Part shown: piece by piece, positions 7,893 to 17,311 of the stretch
How the letters are laid out: every line of letters begins with the position of its first letter
Position numbering within the stretch: position 1 is the stretch's first letter
Assembly: GCF_042660205.1 (NCBI RefSeq)
Contig: NZ_JBHSTQ010000005.1
Coordinates: 177,698 to 241,697 of the forward strand
Source: Sporolactobacillus kofuensis
GTDB lineage: Bacteria; Bacillota; Bacilli; Bacillales; Sporolactobacillaceae
DNA: 64,000 nucleotides
Direction of reading: 5' to 3'
Translations under genes and position numbers: made by a program
Notes under the pieces: model-generated
What the model was told of the DNA's origin: nothing
The model's database searches: none
The model's input: the letters and a program-made list of their open reading frames with translations, nothing else

Positions 7893-8822
7893 GTGAATAT
7901 GGATTCAATTCTACCAGGTGTATTAAACTGCATAAATGAGGGTATCGTCATTATTACGGAAGACCTCGTTATTACCTACTGGAATCCTTTTATAGAAAAG
8001 TTATCCGGTAAGAAGAGTGAAGATGTTCTCAAGCATCGCGTCGATGAAGTATTGCCAATGCTTGAACGTCCTTTTTTCCATAATGCGGTAAAGCGGCTTA
8101 TTGCCGGCGGGAACCCTGTCTTCTTTTCTGCTGCCATGCACCGTCATCTGGTTAGCCAAGATTACCGAGTAAACCTGAAAATGAACCGAATTTCAGTGTC
8201 GGGAAATGTCGCGGTTATGCTGGAATTTATTGATGTGACGAATCAGTTCTTGAGAATCAATCAGCTGAGAGACTACGTTAACCAGCTGTCTCAGTTGAAT
8301 AACCAGCTGAAGCAAAAGGAAAAGGTTATTGAGAAACTTGCTTATTATGATAAATTAACCGGTGTGGCAAATCGGGCGCTGTTTGATAAATTTGCTGATA
8401 AGTATCTCGCTGTAGCCAAACAACGTGGAACCATGCTTGGCCTGATGTTCGTCGATGTTAATGAATTTAAAATGATAAATGATACCTATGGTCATAATAC
8501 AGGCGACAAAGTGATGACTCGAGTAGCAAGTCTGTTGACGGAATCAACAAGAAAAGATGATATCGTCTGCAGATTTGGTGGCGATGAATTTGTAGTGCTC
8601 CTTCCGGATATCAATACATTTGAGGATTATCAGATCATTGCCGACAGGATTGAAGCAAATCGGAAAAGACATATTATTCAAGACGGATATAACATTTGGC
8701 TATCGCTGAGCATCGGTATTAGTTTTTATCCCGATGACGGTGAAACCATCGAAGATCTTATAGAAAAAGCGGACGAGTTTATGTACGTGAACAAACATCA
8801 GTCACGTATGGATAATATGTAA
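7893..8822 (+). CDS. PAS-GGDEF diguanylate cyclase
   Basis: 309 residues: PAS domain about 5-115 (MNEGIVI-type opening, YWNPFIEKLSG), a coiled coil about 120-150 rich in Gln/Leu, and a GGDEF domain about 150-305. The active motif GGDEF is at 229-233, and the inhibitory I-site RKDD (RxxD) sits exactly five residues before it, so both synthesis and product inhibition are expected. No membrane segments, so cytosolic. Its GTG start (or ATG 7899) directly follows the CheC stop, making it the third gene of the operon. How the receiver and phosphatase would control it is inference; PAS-mediated dimerisation is the usual route. Confidence 0.92.
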   Translation: MNMDSILPGVLNCINEGIVIITEDLVITYWNPFIEKLSGKKSEDVLKHRVDEVLPMLERPFFHNAVKRLIAGGNPVFFSAAMHRHLVSQDYRVNLKMNRISVSGNVAVMLEFIDVTNQFLRINQLRDYVNQLSQLNNQLKQKEKVIEKLAYYDKLTGVANRALFDKFADKYLAVAKQRGTMLGLMFVDVNEFKMINDTYGHNTGDKVMTRVASLLTESTRKDDIVCRFGGDEFVVLLPDINTFEDYQIIADRIEANRKRHIIQDGYNIWLSLSIGISFYPDDGETIEDLIEKADEFMYVNKHQSRMDNM

Positions 8823-8840
8823 TATAAATAAAATTGTGAT

Positions 8841-8880
8841 GACCGTACGGACCTCATTGAGTCTGTTGACGGTCTTTTTT
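8841..8880 (+). terminator. intrinsic terminator of the receiver-CheC-cyclase operon
   Basis: GACCGT (8841-8846) pairs with ACGGTC (8869-8874), with additional inner pairing, followed by T7. Confidence 0.85.
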
Positions 8881-8916
8881 TAGTTAGGAAATCTATTTAT
8901 CTAAAAATGCAGCAGA

Positions 8917-9020
8917 GATGCGAGACGCCTGTGGGAGTGCGAGCCAAGTGAGACCCCGCAGAGAGCGGGAAGACCGAGGAGGTTCACGGATCGACCACAG
9001 CAAGCGAGCAATCAAAGCAA
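8917..9020 (+). repeat. dispersed intergenic repeat, copy A
   Basis: About 104 bp containing GATGCGAGACG, GAGCCAAGTGAGACCCCGCA, CGAGGAGGTTCACGGATCG and AAGCGAGCAATCAAAGC in that order. The same blocks in the same order occur on the minus strand at 22166-22284 and in shortened form at 46141-46234. No coding potential that survives comparison among copies. It lies between the cyclase terminator and murB. Confidence 0.85.
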
Positions 9021-9164
9021 AATGGATACAAGATAAGCGCAGGGGTTTTTGCCAGTAATCCTTAAGATACTGTTGACATACCCGCCAAGCAATGGCATAA
9101 ATAATAAAGCAGGAAGTCGCCAATGAATTTATCAAAATTGGCTTAAAGGGAATGAATAGAAAGC

Positions 9165-10091
9165 ATGAACAAAAATGACATTTATACTGATTTGGTAAAA
9201 ATGGTTGCAAGCAAAGAGCAAGTGAAAATAGACGAGAAATTGAGTACATATACCTTTACGCATACCGGGGGACAGGCGGATCTCTTTGTTCTTCCAAAAA
9301 CGTATCAAGAAGTAGGACGAATCATTGCGTATGCGAATGAACAAGCTTTGCCGATAACGATCTTAGGTAAAGGCTCCAATCTTATCGTGCGCGATGGTGG
9401 GATACGAGGTATTGTCATTAGCTGCGAATTGCTCAATAAAATCAGATGCGAAGGCGACACAATTATCGCACAAAGCGGGGCGGCAATCATTGATGTTTCA
9501 CGATTCGCGTTGGCTAACCATCTGACCGGACTTGAATTTGCCTGTGGTATACCTGGATCTGTCGGTGGTGCATTGTATATGAATGCAGGTGCATATGGTG
9601 GAGAAACCGCTGATGTATTGACTGGAGCAGTTGTCGCTGACCGAACAGGCAAAATTATTCAATTGGATAAAAAGTCATTATCCATGGGTTATCGGCACAG
9701 TGCGATATCACAGGAAGGGTATCTTGCATTAGAAGGAACGTTTGCCTTGCAGCCAGGGGACCCTCAGCAAATAAAGTCTGAGATGGATCGTTTGACAGCA
9801 CTGCGTGAACTGAAACAACCACTGGAATATCCATCATGCGGCAGTGTGTTCAAAAGACCAACCGGCTATTTTGCGGGAAAGTTAATTCAGGATAGCGGGT
9901 TACAAGGAACACGGATCGGCGGTGTTGAGGTGTCAACCAAACATGCAGGCTTTATGGTGAATGTGGATCACGGAACCGCTTCAGATTATATTCAATTGAT
10001 AAAGCATGTCCAGGACACAGTGAAACAAAAATTTGGTGTTGATTTGGAAACTGAAGTACGAATTATTGGCGAAGCATTGAATGGAAAATGA
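9165..10091 (+). CDS. murB: UDP-N-acetylenolpyruvoylglucosamine reductase
   Basis: FAD- and NADPH-dependent cytosolic enzyme that reduces UDP-GlcNAc-enolpyruvate to UDP-MurNAc, the second committed step of peptidoglycan precursor synthesis. 308 residues. FAD-binding region ITILGKGSNLIVRDGGIRG, then GIPGSVGGALYMNAGAYGGE, the substrate segment YRHSAIS, the catalytic-serine motif CGSVFKRP and C-terminal Glu in LETEVRIIG. It is the short type II form typical of Bacilli. Start ATG 9165 follows an AT-rich region with a weak ribosome binding site (GGGAATG). Monocistronic, bounded by a repeat upstream and a terminator downstream. Confidence 0.96.
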   Translation: MNKNDIYTDLVKMVASKEQVKIDEKLSTYTFTHTGGQADLFVLPKTYQEVGRIIAYANEQALPITILGKGSNLIVRDGGIRGIVISCELLNKIRCEGDTIIAQSGAAIIDVSRFALANHLTGLEFACGIPGSVGGALYMNAGAYGGETADVLTGAVVADRTGKIIQLDKKSLSMGYRHSAISQEGYLALEGTFALQPGDPQQIKSEMDRLTALRELKQPLEYPSCGSVFKRPTGYFAGKLIQDSGLQGTRIGGVEVSTKHAGFMVNVDHGTASDYIQLIKHVQDTVKQKFGVDLETEVRIIGEALNGK

Positions 10092-10151
10092 TAATTGAGC
10101 AAAGTAAAGCATGAGTTTGACTAAGATTATACTGAAATGCTTCTTTGTTCA

Positions 10152-10187
10152 AAAACGGCAGCTGCGATTACGCAACTGCCGTTTTTT
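10152..10187 (+). terminator. intrinsic terminator of murB
   Basis: AAAACGGCAGCTGCG and CGCAACTGCCGTTTTTT form a long stem around a four-base loop with a T6 tail. Confidence 0.92.
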
Positions 10188-10251
10188 CAAAGAAAAAAGC
10201 TCATAGGGATAAGAAAGGACCTATAGGACTGTCTGTACCTTTCCTATCGGG

Positions 10252-10761
10252 CTAGTCAGTGACTCGGTGTCCCATGATCACCAAATCCCGCTCTATGCCA
10301 TCTAGAACGGCAACCCTTGGACATGTGCCCCAACGTTCGAAGCCAAATCGCTCGAAGAGGTGGAGACTTGGTGTGTTCTGTCCGAAAATAAAAGCGAGGA
10401 CCGTATTAATTCCTAACGCTTTGCAATGTTCTAGGGCATAACGAACAAATCCAGAGCCGATGCCCATACCTCGAAAACGTTCATCTAAGTAAATGCTTAT
10501 TTCTACAGTTGATTGGTAAGCAGGACGACCGTAAAAGTTGCTGAGGCTTAGCCAGCCACATAGAGTTCCATCAATTTCAGCAACCCATAGAGGGCGCCTT
10601 TGATCTTCTTGATGGGCCTCGAACCATGGCAAACGGTCCTGAACAGTCACAGGCTCAGTATCTGCAGTCACCATACGTCCTGGAATCGTTGAATTATAAA
10701 TTGAGACGATATCAGCCAAATCTTCTTTACGTGCATCACGAATCATTACAGAATTCTGCAT
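10252..10761 (-). CDS. GNAT N-acetyltransferase, phosphinothricin/Pat-like
   Basis: 169 residues. Full-length GNAT fold matching the PAT/MnaT subgroup: IRDARKEDLADIVSIYN, WVAEIDGTLCGWLSL, the acetyl-CoA pyrophosphate loop RFRGMGIGSGF, and the C-terminal SLHLFERFGFERWG. Members acetylate small amines such as phosphinothricin, methionine sulfone or sulfoximine. The substrate here cannot be read from sequence. Upstream is a weak GGATGGG ribosome binding site. Stands alone between murB and the large glycosidase. Confidence 0.88.
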   Translation of the reverse strand: MQNSVMIRDARKEDLADIVSIYNSTIPGRMVTADTEPVTVQDRLPWFEAHQEDQRRPLWVAEIDGTLCGWLSLSNFYGRPAYQSTVEISIYLDERFRGMGIGSGFVRYALEHCKALGINTVLAFIFGQNTPSLHLFERFGFERWGTCPRVAVLDGIERDLVIMGHRVTD

Positions 10762-10800
10762 TGAGGCTACCCATCCTATCTTTAGAGTGTATTTATATAA

Positions 10801-13800
10801 TTAATCGGTCATCAAATTAATGATTGCGTGTGCATCCGCTGTAAGACCTTGTCTAACTTTTTGCGAAGCCGTCGCTTGATAAATAAATGAATTGATGACC
10901 TGCACATAGGATTGCATGTAATACACTGAAGAAGATAGATTGCCGTTTAGGTAGGCGATTTGTGCTTGATTGAGTTTATCAGATAGAGCGGTTGTCTCGG
11001 ATTCACTCAAATTCTTCAGTTTAAACTGATGTATGATCTCGTTTTGCATGTGCTCAAATCCACTTCGAATTCCTGAGTAGCCAAGCAATTGCCATTCGCT
11101 GATCGCCAATGGATCCTCATTACTTTTCTTTGTAACGGTCAGCTTGTAATAACCATAAGCTTGTGGATTCTTTATAGAGAATGCGCGCGTCATTGCTCTC
11201 CATTTAAAGGATTGATCCGTTCTTCGATCAATTAGATCCCAGTTCATTCCATCATCTGAGCCCCAAAGTGTCCAATCCTTTGGATCACTGGTTTTGCTTT
11301 TGTTTGAGGAGGTCAGGGTATACATTTCTACCCTGCGATTCTCTGAATCAAATTGGAGCGTAACTGAGGGATGATCCGAATGGAATTTTGCCGCAGTTAC
11401 TGAATTATTGTCCGTTAAACGTCTTAAAGATTGACTGGCATGAGAGGTAATCTGTGAAGCATACCCTGTCAAATCTGCTAAGGGTTCTGGATAAAATTCT
11501 GAGCCATCTGTAGACTGAGCAGTTTGTGAATCCGGCAAAGCATCAGATGAAGTGCCCCAACTTGATGGGTCTGCACCCATTATGAAAGTCAATGTTCCCC
11601 CATTCGCTAATTGTGCTGCAGAAATCGTTGTTGCGTTTACCATTTGTCCATTGAATGCGACCTGTTGAACATAGTTATTTTTATTGCTCACATTTGGTGC
11701 ATTGATGATCAAGGTATGTCCATTCTCCAAATGTACGGCCATTCGCTTGAAATAGGGCGCACCAATGACGTAATCAGGTGTACCCTTTTGAAGCGGATAA
11801 ATACCTAACGCGCCAAACAGATAGAAGCCAGAGAGTATTGCTCCGTTATCAGACCCTAAATAACCCTGACCGATCATTCCTCCCGTGTAGAAGCGATTCA
11901 TGATGGCACGTAATGTACTCTGTGTTTTCCAAGGCGCAGAAGCGAATAAATACATATACGGTTGAGATGGTGACGCTGCTTGATCGAGCGTGAACATTCC
12001 TAAATGACCGCTGTACGCGATTCTTGCGTGCTTCTGAAGGCTGCTGAACGCTTTGTCTTGTGGCGGGTTACGGAAAAACTGATCAAGCTTGCGGGTTAGA
12101 GCATCTTGACCTCCATACAGATTAGCTAGACCTTGTCCATCCTGAGGGACGTTAAACGCGTACGCCCAGTCATCTAAGGTCTTGTTTTTAAGTGACGGAT
12201 TTGATCCGTCGCTTGCCGCCCACTTTCCATCTTTGTTTCGTTCGGTAAAAGAATCTCGCTTATGGTTAAACAGATATAAATAATTCTGAGATTGTCTTAG
12301 ATAATAGCGGCTATCATCTGCATATTGGGTGTTGTTCGGATGTCGTTGTGCCAAATAGTTAGCGAAATTTCCGAGCGAATAATCCGTTATGCTCTGAGAT
12401 AACGTTCGGCTTACGCTGTCTTTTTGTTTGGATGAAAGATAGCCGGTAAAGGTATCATCATCATGTTCCTGCGGTACAGAACTGGATTGGAGCATTGCCT
12501 GATAGAGTACAGATGAATGGACACCCGGCACACCTTTAACTACAGCATCTGCAAAGGCAGGACCTGCATCTGGATCAAATACCCCGTCGTTTTTATAGGC
12601 AGTGAGGAAACCATTAATCATTTTTCCGGTAAGTTTGGGTTCCAGAAGTGCATAAATCGGCCATGCTGTTTGTGCGCTATAAGAAAAGTTGCTATTTACA
12701 TAAATTTGACCTTTCTTAATTGGTGCACCAGTGTGTTCAGACGTGTTGGCAGTGCTTGCAGGCACACTCAGATCAGCGTAACGATAATCTGGTTTCTTCT
12801 TTGATCCTGTATTCTCATAGCCAATATTTGGTGAGAGATAGAGCCGGTAAAGATTAGAATAAAGCGTGGATTGCTGCGCAGCTCCTCCTTCAACAGTTAC
12901 ACGTTCAAGCCGCTTGTTCCATTCTTTCTTCGCTTTGTTTTCAACATCTTTTAAAGACGTGTGTTTGCCGATTTCCTGGTTTAAATTTTTCTTGGCCTGA
13001 GCCACGCTAATTAAAGAACTGGCAATGCGTAGCGTAACGTTCTTTTTGTCGGTGGTGTCGAACTTAAAGAAAGCGGTCGATTGGTCACGGCCTTGCCCGG
13101 ATAGACGTCCGTAATCGGATACGGGTTGATCGACTTCTGCATAGAAAAACAACCGGTTATCATTGCCTGTCGATGCGTCTTTGCTATCGGTATAGCCTTC
13201 CAATGATTGTGTTTCCGGGTGAAGCGTCAGGCTCCCGTGGCGATTCAAGTTATCAAAGATCAAGTTACCGTTTGTCCCAATAAATGAATAGCGCATGATT
13301 GCCGCATGGCTCGTTGCTGCCAGTTCTGTTTTCATTCCATTGGCAAAAGTCACCTGATAACGATAGGGGGAAGAAAATTCATCAGAACGCTTGAAGGCTG
13401 CTCCACGTCCTAATCGGTTTGCACTTGGCGTACCCGAAAAGTCTGAAGGCATGACTTGAAATGACTGTTGAATGCCTGCTTGGTCATTGGCCGATTGACT
13501 GAGTGAAAAGGATTGTATTTCAGGTAAATTATTCGGATCATTATTTTGGTTATAAGGATAAATGTGTGCCTTTGCACTACTGTTAATCGCCGGTGCCCAG
13601 TAAGTGAAGCCATTTGGTACCCCTATAGCTGGGGAAGTGTTTCCGCGTGCAAAGGCCTTTCCAGATGCGGTACCACGAAAAATATTAACCTGATCGACCG
13701 GTGTACGATCAGTAGTTAATGATGGATGATTATCAATTCGAATATCGTCTAGAGCGCCTTTAAACGAAACGTTAGCGCGCGGTGCTTTGTAGGCAATTAT

Positions 13801-14457
13801 TATTCGTTTTATCGTTTTTCCTTTGGCTGCCGCACCGAGTGAAATTATTTTTTGATTCCATTGGTTCATCAAAAGGGTATCGGATTTCCCTTGATCCTTA
13901 GGGGTTATGCCAAAGCCATCCTGATCGTTTACTTTTTTTAAGTCATGTAAATAACTACCGTCGGAAAATGCAAGATCCACTGAAACATAGCTTGCAGCCT
14001 CTGCTTGTGGATCAGTTTTGGTCGATTCGGGAGCAATTAAATAGGAGAGCTCCGTATTTGCAGAAACTTTAATATTCACATTAAATAATTTGTTGAATGC
14101 ATAGCTGTCGGCGTTACCTGTAACTTTCCCTGAGTAGGTAAGTACGTGGCTGCCTGTCCAACCATTTTTTTTCGAGGCATTGTAGAGGTTCTCCGGCCCT
14201 TTAGTAACCAAAGTGGTCATTGTTTTCCCCTTGCCGTTTAACGGCGTAATCCCCTCTGTCATTAACTTGCCTTTTCCTGATTGCTCATTTTGATTTTTCC
14301 ATGAAAGTGCAGGATCGCCTTTTTCGAATGAGGTGAAGAAAAGCGGACTGTTGTTCTTCGCATCGGCACCATGCATCATAGGACCAGGTAAAGAAGAGGT
14401 GACCAGACATAGTGAAATACAACTGATGACTATTTTCGTGAAAATCTTTAAATCCAT
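10801..14457 (-). CDS. secreted GH92-type glycosidase with C-terminal F5/8-type carbohydrate-binding domain
   Basis: 1218 residues, exported. ATG 14457 follows AGAGGGG and opens a signal peptide of about 30 residues. Order: an N-terminal jelly-roll-like region (about 30-240), a GH92-like catalytic region (about 255-1010) with SRTLSQSITDYSLGNFA, APWKTQ and the conserved block YLGSDNGAILSGFYLFGALGIYPL, an F5/8 type C (CBM32-like) domain (about 1015-1135), and a helical tail. GH92 enzymes are calcium-dependent exo-alpha-mannosidases. The segment that normally carries the general acid (an NEPSHH- or NQPSHH-type motif before the PYMY) reads AASPSQPYMY, so catalysis or specificity may differ. An N-terminal extension of 22 codons is possible but lacks a ribosome binding site. 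The longest gene in the window, with no sugar transporter beside it. Confidence 0.85.
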   Translation of the reverse strand: MDLKIFTKIVISCISLCLVTSSLPGPMMHGADAKNNSPLFFTSFEKGDPALSWKNQNEQSGKGKLMTEGITPLNGKGKTMTTLVTKGPENLYNASKKNGWTGSHVLTYSGKVTGNADSYAFNKLFNVNIKVSANTELSYLIAPESTKTDPQAEAASYVSVDLAFSDGSYLHDLKKVNDQDGFGITPKDQGKSDTLLMNQWNQKIISLGAAAKGKTIKRIIIAYKAPRANVSFKGALDDIRIDNHPSLTTDRTPVDQVNIFRGTASGKAFARGNTSPAIGVPNGFTYWAPAINSSAKAHIYPYNQNNDPNNLPEIQSFSLSQSANDQAGIQQSFQVMPSDFSGTPSANRLGRGAAFKRSDEFSSPYRYQVTFANGMKTELAATSHAAIMRYSFIGTNGNLIFDNLNRHGSLTLHPETQSLEGYTDSKDASTGNDNRLFFYAEVDQPVSDYGRLSGQGRDQSTAFFKFDTTDKKNVTLRIASSLISVAQAKKNLNQEIGKHTSLKDVENKAKKEWNKRLERVTVEGGAAQQSTLYSNLYRLYLSPNIGYENTGSKKKPDYRYADLSVPASTANTSEHTGAPIKKGQIYVNSNFSYSAQTAWPIYALLEPKLTGKMINGFLTAYKNDGVFDPDAGPAFADAVVKGVPGVHSSVLYQAMLQSSSVPQEHDDDTFTGYLSSKQKDSVSRTLSQSITDYSLGNFANYLAQRHPNNTQYADDSRYYLRQSQNYLYLFNHKRDSFTERNKDGKWAASDGSNPSLKNKTLDDWAYAFNVPQDGQGLANLYGGQDALTRKLDQFFRNPPQDKAFSSLQKHARIAYSGHLGMFTLDQAASPSQPYMYLFASAPWKTQSTLRAIMNRFYTGGMIGQGYLGSDNGAILSGFYLFGALGIYPLQKGTPDYVIGAPYFKRMAVHLENGHTLIINAPNVSNKNNYVQQVAFNGQMVNATTISAAQLANGGTLTFIMGADPSSWGTSSDALPDSQTAQSTDGSEFYPEPLADLTGYASQITSHASQSLRRLTDNNSVTAAKFHSDHPSVTLQFDSENRRVEMYTLTSSNKSKTSDPKDWTLWGSDDGMNWDLIDRRTDQSFKWRAMTRAFSIKNPQAYGYYKLTVTKKSNEDPLAISEWQLLGYSGIRSGFEHMQNEIIHQFKLKNLSESETTALSDKLNQAQIAYLNGNLSSSVYYMQSYVQVINSFIYQATASQKVRQGLTADAHAIINLMTD

Positions 14458-14851
14458 GATGTTGCCCCTCTTCGTTTTGTGTGACGGCCGCGTGCGAGTT
14501 GCTGAACAATCCTCACTAGGCAAGACTACCTAACTATTATAACGGAACAGGCACAGTCTATAAAGCAATCTTAAAACTATCCCTAGTCCTCTATTACAGC
14601 AAAAAAAATATGCGATAAGAATGCCGGTCAGCATCTCATCGCAAACGAGTAAATGATGGTTTCCTAAATCAAGATCAAACATCTTAACTTAAGGTTAACT
14701 GCAACAGAAGGTGTGTTAAAGCTTACGAGATCATCATAGCACCCTTTAGCTGACGTTTTAGAAAATTTGTCATATTATCTGACATGGTTTTTTAAGGTGC
14801 GGTTTTTCAAGCAGATTAAATCAAAGATATGTCCAATAATCTAACATTGTA
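14458..14851. other. intergenic region between the glycosidase and proC
   Basis: About 390 bp with no gene. Holds the probable proC terminator (14601-14643), and the promoter of the glycosidase must lie here too, though I could not fix it. Otherwise AT-rich with nothing else supportable. Confidence 0.5.
14601..14643 (-). terminator. probable proC terminator, about 210 bp downstream of the stop
   Basis: TGCGAT (14611-14616) with ATCGCA (14638-14643) and inner ATGC/GCAT form a stem-loop. On the minus strand it is followed by ATTTTTTTT. Confidence 0.7.
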
Positions 14852-15676
14852 TTAATTTTTTGTAAAAGGTGTACTCATTTCTTTTGCACGGACAATTGCT
14901 TGATGCACGCAGTCAACGACGGATTGTTTCACATGATTTTCATCGAGCGTATCAATACCTGCTTGAGTGGTACCTCCAGGCGTTGCAACAGCTTTTAATA
15001 AATCTTGAGCAGATTTTCCAGACTGATTCAAAAGATGCGTTGCGCCAAGTAAAGTTTGCATCACGAGTTGTGCGGAGGATTCTTTAGAAATTCCTTCCTG
15101 AATACCGGCCTCTTGCATAGCATTGGCGAGATAATAAAGGTAGGCAGGACCGCTTCCGGCTACGCCAGCGATTACATCGATCTCACTTTCCTTGACAATA
15201 GTGACTGTCCCAACGGTTTCAAATAATTGCTTTGCAAGCTCCAGCTGTTGCTCAGAAACCATTTCTCCGGCTGCGATGCCGGTTGCGGATAACCCGATCG
15301 AGGCCGAGGTATTGGGCATTGCACGAACCACTGGTAGATCGATACCCGAAGCGGAGCGGATGAATGAGGTTGGTACACCAACCATCAGTGAGATGATTAA
15401 TTGATTTGGACGTAAATATGCCTTCATTTCATTGATGGCTGATTCCGTATCCGCCGGTCTGAAAGCAAAAATAACAATGTCCGCCGCATCAAGAGCAATT
15501 TTCTTGTCTTGTGTGGTATGGACGTGAAAGGTTTCTTCCAAATCTTTCAACCGTTCACCATTTGATCGATTGTTCATCCAGACACGATCGGCAGAAATAA
15601 ATTTTTTATCAAGAAATCCTTTGAGTAAAGATTCCGCAAGTTCACCAGAACCAATAAACGCTAATTTTTGTAACAA
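14852..15676 (-). CDS. proC: pyrroline-5-carboxylate reductase
   Basis: NAD(P)H-dependent last step of proline synthesis. 274 residues. Rossmann motif IGSGELAESLLKGF at the N terminus, the family core VVRAMPNTSASIGLSATG, and the P5CR signature LLKAVATPGGTTQAGIDTL near 225-245. The first codon is TTG (15676), about ten bases after AGAGGA. The only nearby ATG is out of frame. Bacilli often have several paralogues (ProG, ProH, ProI, ComER), and which one this is cannot be told here. No proA or proB adjacent. Confidence 0.9.
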   Translation of the reverse strand: MLQKLAFIGSGELAESLLKGFLDKKFISADRVWMNNRSNGERLKDLEETFHVHTTQDKKIALDAADIVIFAFRPADTESAINEMKAYLRPNQLIISLMVGVPTSFIRSASGIDLPVVRAMPNTSASIGLSATGIAAGEMVSEQQLELAKQLFETVGTVTIVKESEIDVIAGVAGSGPAYLYYLANAMQEAGIQEGISKESSAQLVMQTLLGATHLLNQSGKSAQDLLKAVATPGGTTQAGIDTLDENHVKQSVVDCVHQAIVRAKEMSTPFTKN

Positions 15677-15834
15677 CGGTTATTCATCCTCTCATTTCTT
15701 CTGACCAAGTAGATAGGTACTTCTCCTATAAACACCGCAATCATAGTAGAAAACTTGCCGATTGGCAAGTTCTTGACACAAGCATAAATTTAGTATTGAT
15801 TATCACTTTTCTTCACTTTCAAACGATCTGAAGC

Positions 15835-17127
15835 TCATTTTCCAGACATCTCTTTATAGGATTGCAACATGGCTGCATTGCTTTTCTTGCGTTTCAGCAA
15901 ATGAATTTTAGTATGAAGAAAGAGTTTCGTTATCTTCCGCAACCATATAAATTGGTTCAATGCCGCTGCATATCTGGTCCAATAAGAAAGTAGGATCAGT
16001 ACAATAATTAGGACTTGTGGAGATGATAATTCAAAATCCATAATGCCATAAGCGATAATCGTCGGCATTGTAAAGAAAAAGAGTGAAGCTTCATCATTCG
16101 TCTTTGTGTTTAGTCTTTGTGCACGAAGTAAAGTGAATCCACTGATACAAAGGACAAAGAGAAAGAACAAGCCACAAAAAACACCCGATGTTGAGAAGAT
16201 TGCCAGAAACAGGTCATGAGCATGTGGGATATTTTGACCGTTTAGCTCAGCATAATCGCGACCAAAACCAAGCGAAGTGGCACCAAATACCGGATTCTCT
16301 TTAAAGATGTGCCAACTGTTGCCCCAAATTTCGATTCGCTTTGCCATTGAAGATTCGGTGCCATCAGAACGCGGCATCCAACGGTAGAGAAAAGGTGCGC
16401 TGGCGATCACTAGGGCTGCAATTGGAAAAAATAGCCGTAAATTTAGTTTGTATACGAAGAGCAGATGGAGCAGAAACATAATAACGAATCCAGCTCTTGA
16501 TCCTGTATCGTATATTCCGAGATCAAGGAGAGGCAAGATGACCAGTGATAATGCAATCAGTTTCGTATTTTTCATATGCACTGCACGCAATAATTCCACC
16601 AACAGAAAGGCAAGTGCGAGAATCAACAAATAACAAGCATAATTGGGGTTAAAAGTTGATCCATAGAGACGTGGTTTTCCCACGTAGCCAAACAAAAAAT
16701 GTCCGGTAAGGAATGATGCAGCCTGACCGATGAGCGTATCTTTCGGGATGAAGTTAAGCAGCTTATCCGAAATAAAAATATAAACGCCACCAAAAACAGT
16801 GATCCAAGTGAATTGATGGATATGCAACTGTTCGGGATGACGCAACATGAATAGATAGATACCAAGATAACCGACTAAGATCAAGGTTGAAGCTAAGTCG
16901 GTAACTTGCCAGCTTACGAGAACCGCGCCAATTGATGAAATAGCCATAAGTGCAAGGAGTATGCTGATCAAATCAGTAGGTATCGACTTCTTTTCAATAA
17001 ATTGTGCGCGCCACTCAATAATGGCATAACCAACGAACCAAGCCATACCAACAGGCGGGAGCAAATATAACAAAATTAATCCCAAGATAAGCGGCTGTTG
17101 TTTGACTTTTTTAAGCCCGTATATCAT
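15835..17127 (-). CDS. O-antigen ligase-like polytopic membrane protein
   Basis: 430 residues with about eleven hydrophobic segments and a large extracytoplasmic loop. The loop carries the Wzy_C-type pattern RIEIWGNSWHIFKENPVFGATSLGFG and HAHDLFLAIFSTSGVF seen in WaaL/Wzy proteins, which join polysaccharide units to a lipid or polymerise them. In a Gram-positive cell the likely role is surface polysaccharide or teichoic-type glycan assembly, but no glycosyltransferase cluster adjoins it. ATG 17127 has GGAGGACG upstream. The basic C-terminal tail is cytoplasmic. Confidence 0.8.
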   Translation of the reverse strand: MIYGLKKVKQQPLILGLILLYLLPPVGMAWFVGYAIIEWRAQFIEKKSIPTDLISILLALMAISSIGAVLVSWQVTDLASTLILVGYLGIYLFMLRHPEQLHIHQFTWITVFGGVYIFISDKLLNFIPKDTLIGQAASFLTGHFLFGYVGKPRLYGSTFNPNYACYLLILALAFLLVELLRAVHMKNTKLIALSLVILPLLDLGIYDTGSRAGFVIMFLLHLLFVYKLNLRLFFPIAALVIASAPFLYRWMPRSDGTESSMAKRIEIWGNSWHIFKENPVFGATSLGFGRDYAELNGQNIPHAHDLFLAIFSTSGVFCGLFFLFVLCISGFTLLRAQRLNTKTNDEASLFFFTMPTIIAYGIMDFELSSPQVLIIVLILLSYWTRYAAALNQFIWLRKITKLFLHTKIHLLKRKKSNAAMLQSYKEMSGK

Positions 17128-17311
17128 AAATTCGTCCTCCGACTATTATTAATCATTTTATCTGCAACATTACTTATACTTTAAAATGCATAGGAAAATC
17201 AAGTTTATGGGGAAATTTTTATATTTATGTAACGAAAATGAAAAGGCTATCATGATGAATGATATACCGTTATAATAGGATTATTAGTGAAGAAACTGGA
17301 GGGTTATGACA

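Noticed and set aside
8893..9249. Minus-strand open frame of 118 codons overlapping the start of murB
   Set aside because: It covers repeat copy A and the 5' end of murB and has no ribosome binding site.
12517..12804. Plus-strand open frame antisense to the GH92 gene
   Set aside because: No ribosome binding site and no family resemblance; the opposite strand is clearly coding.
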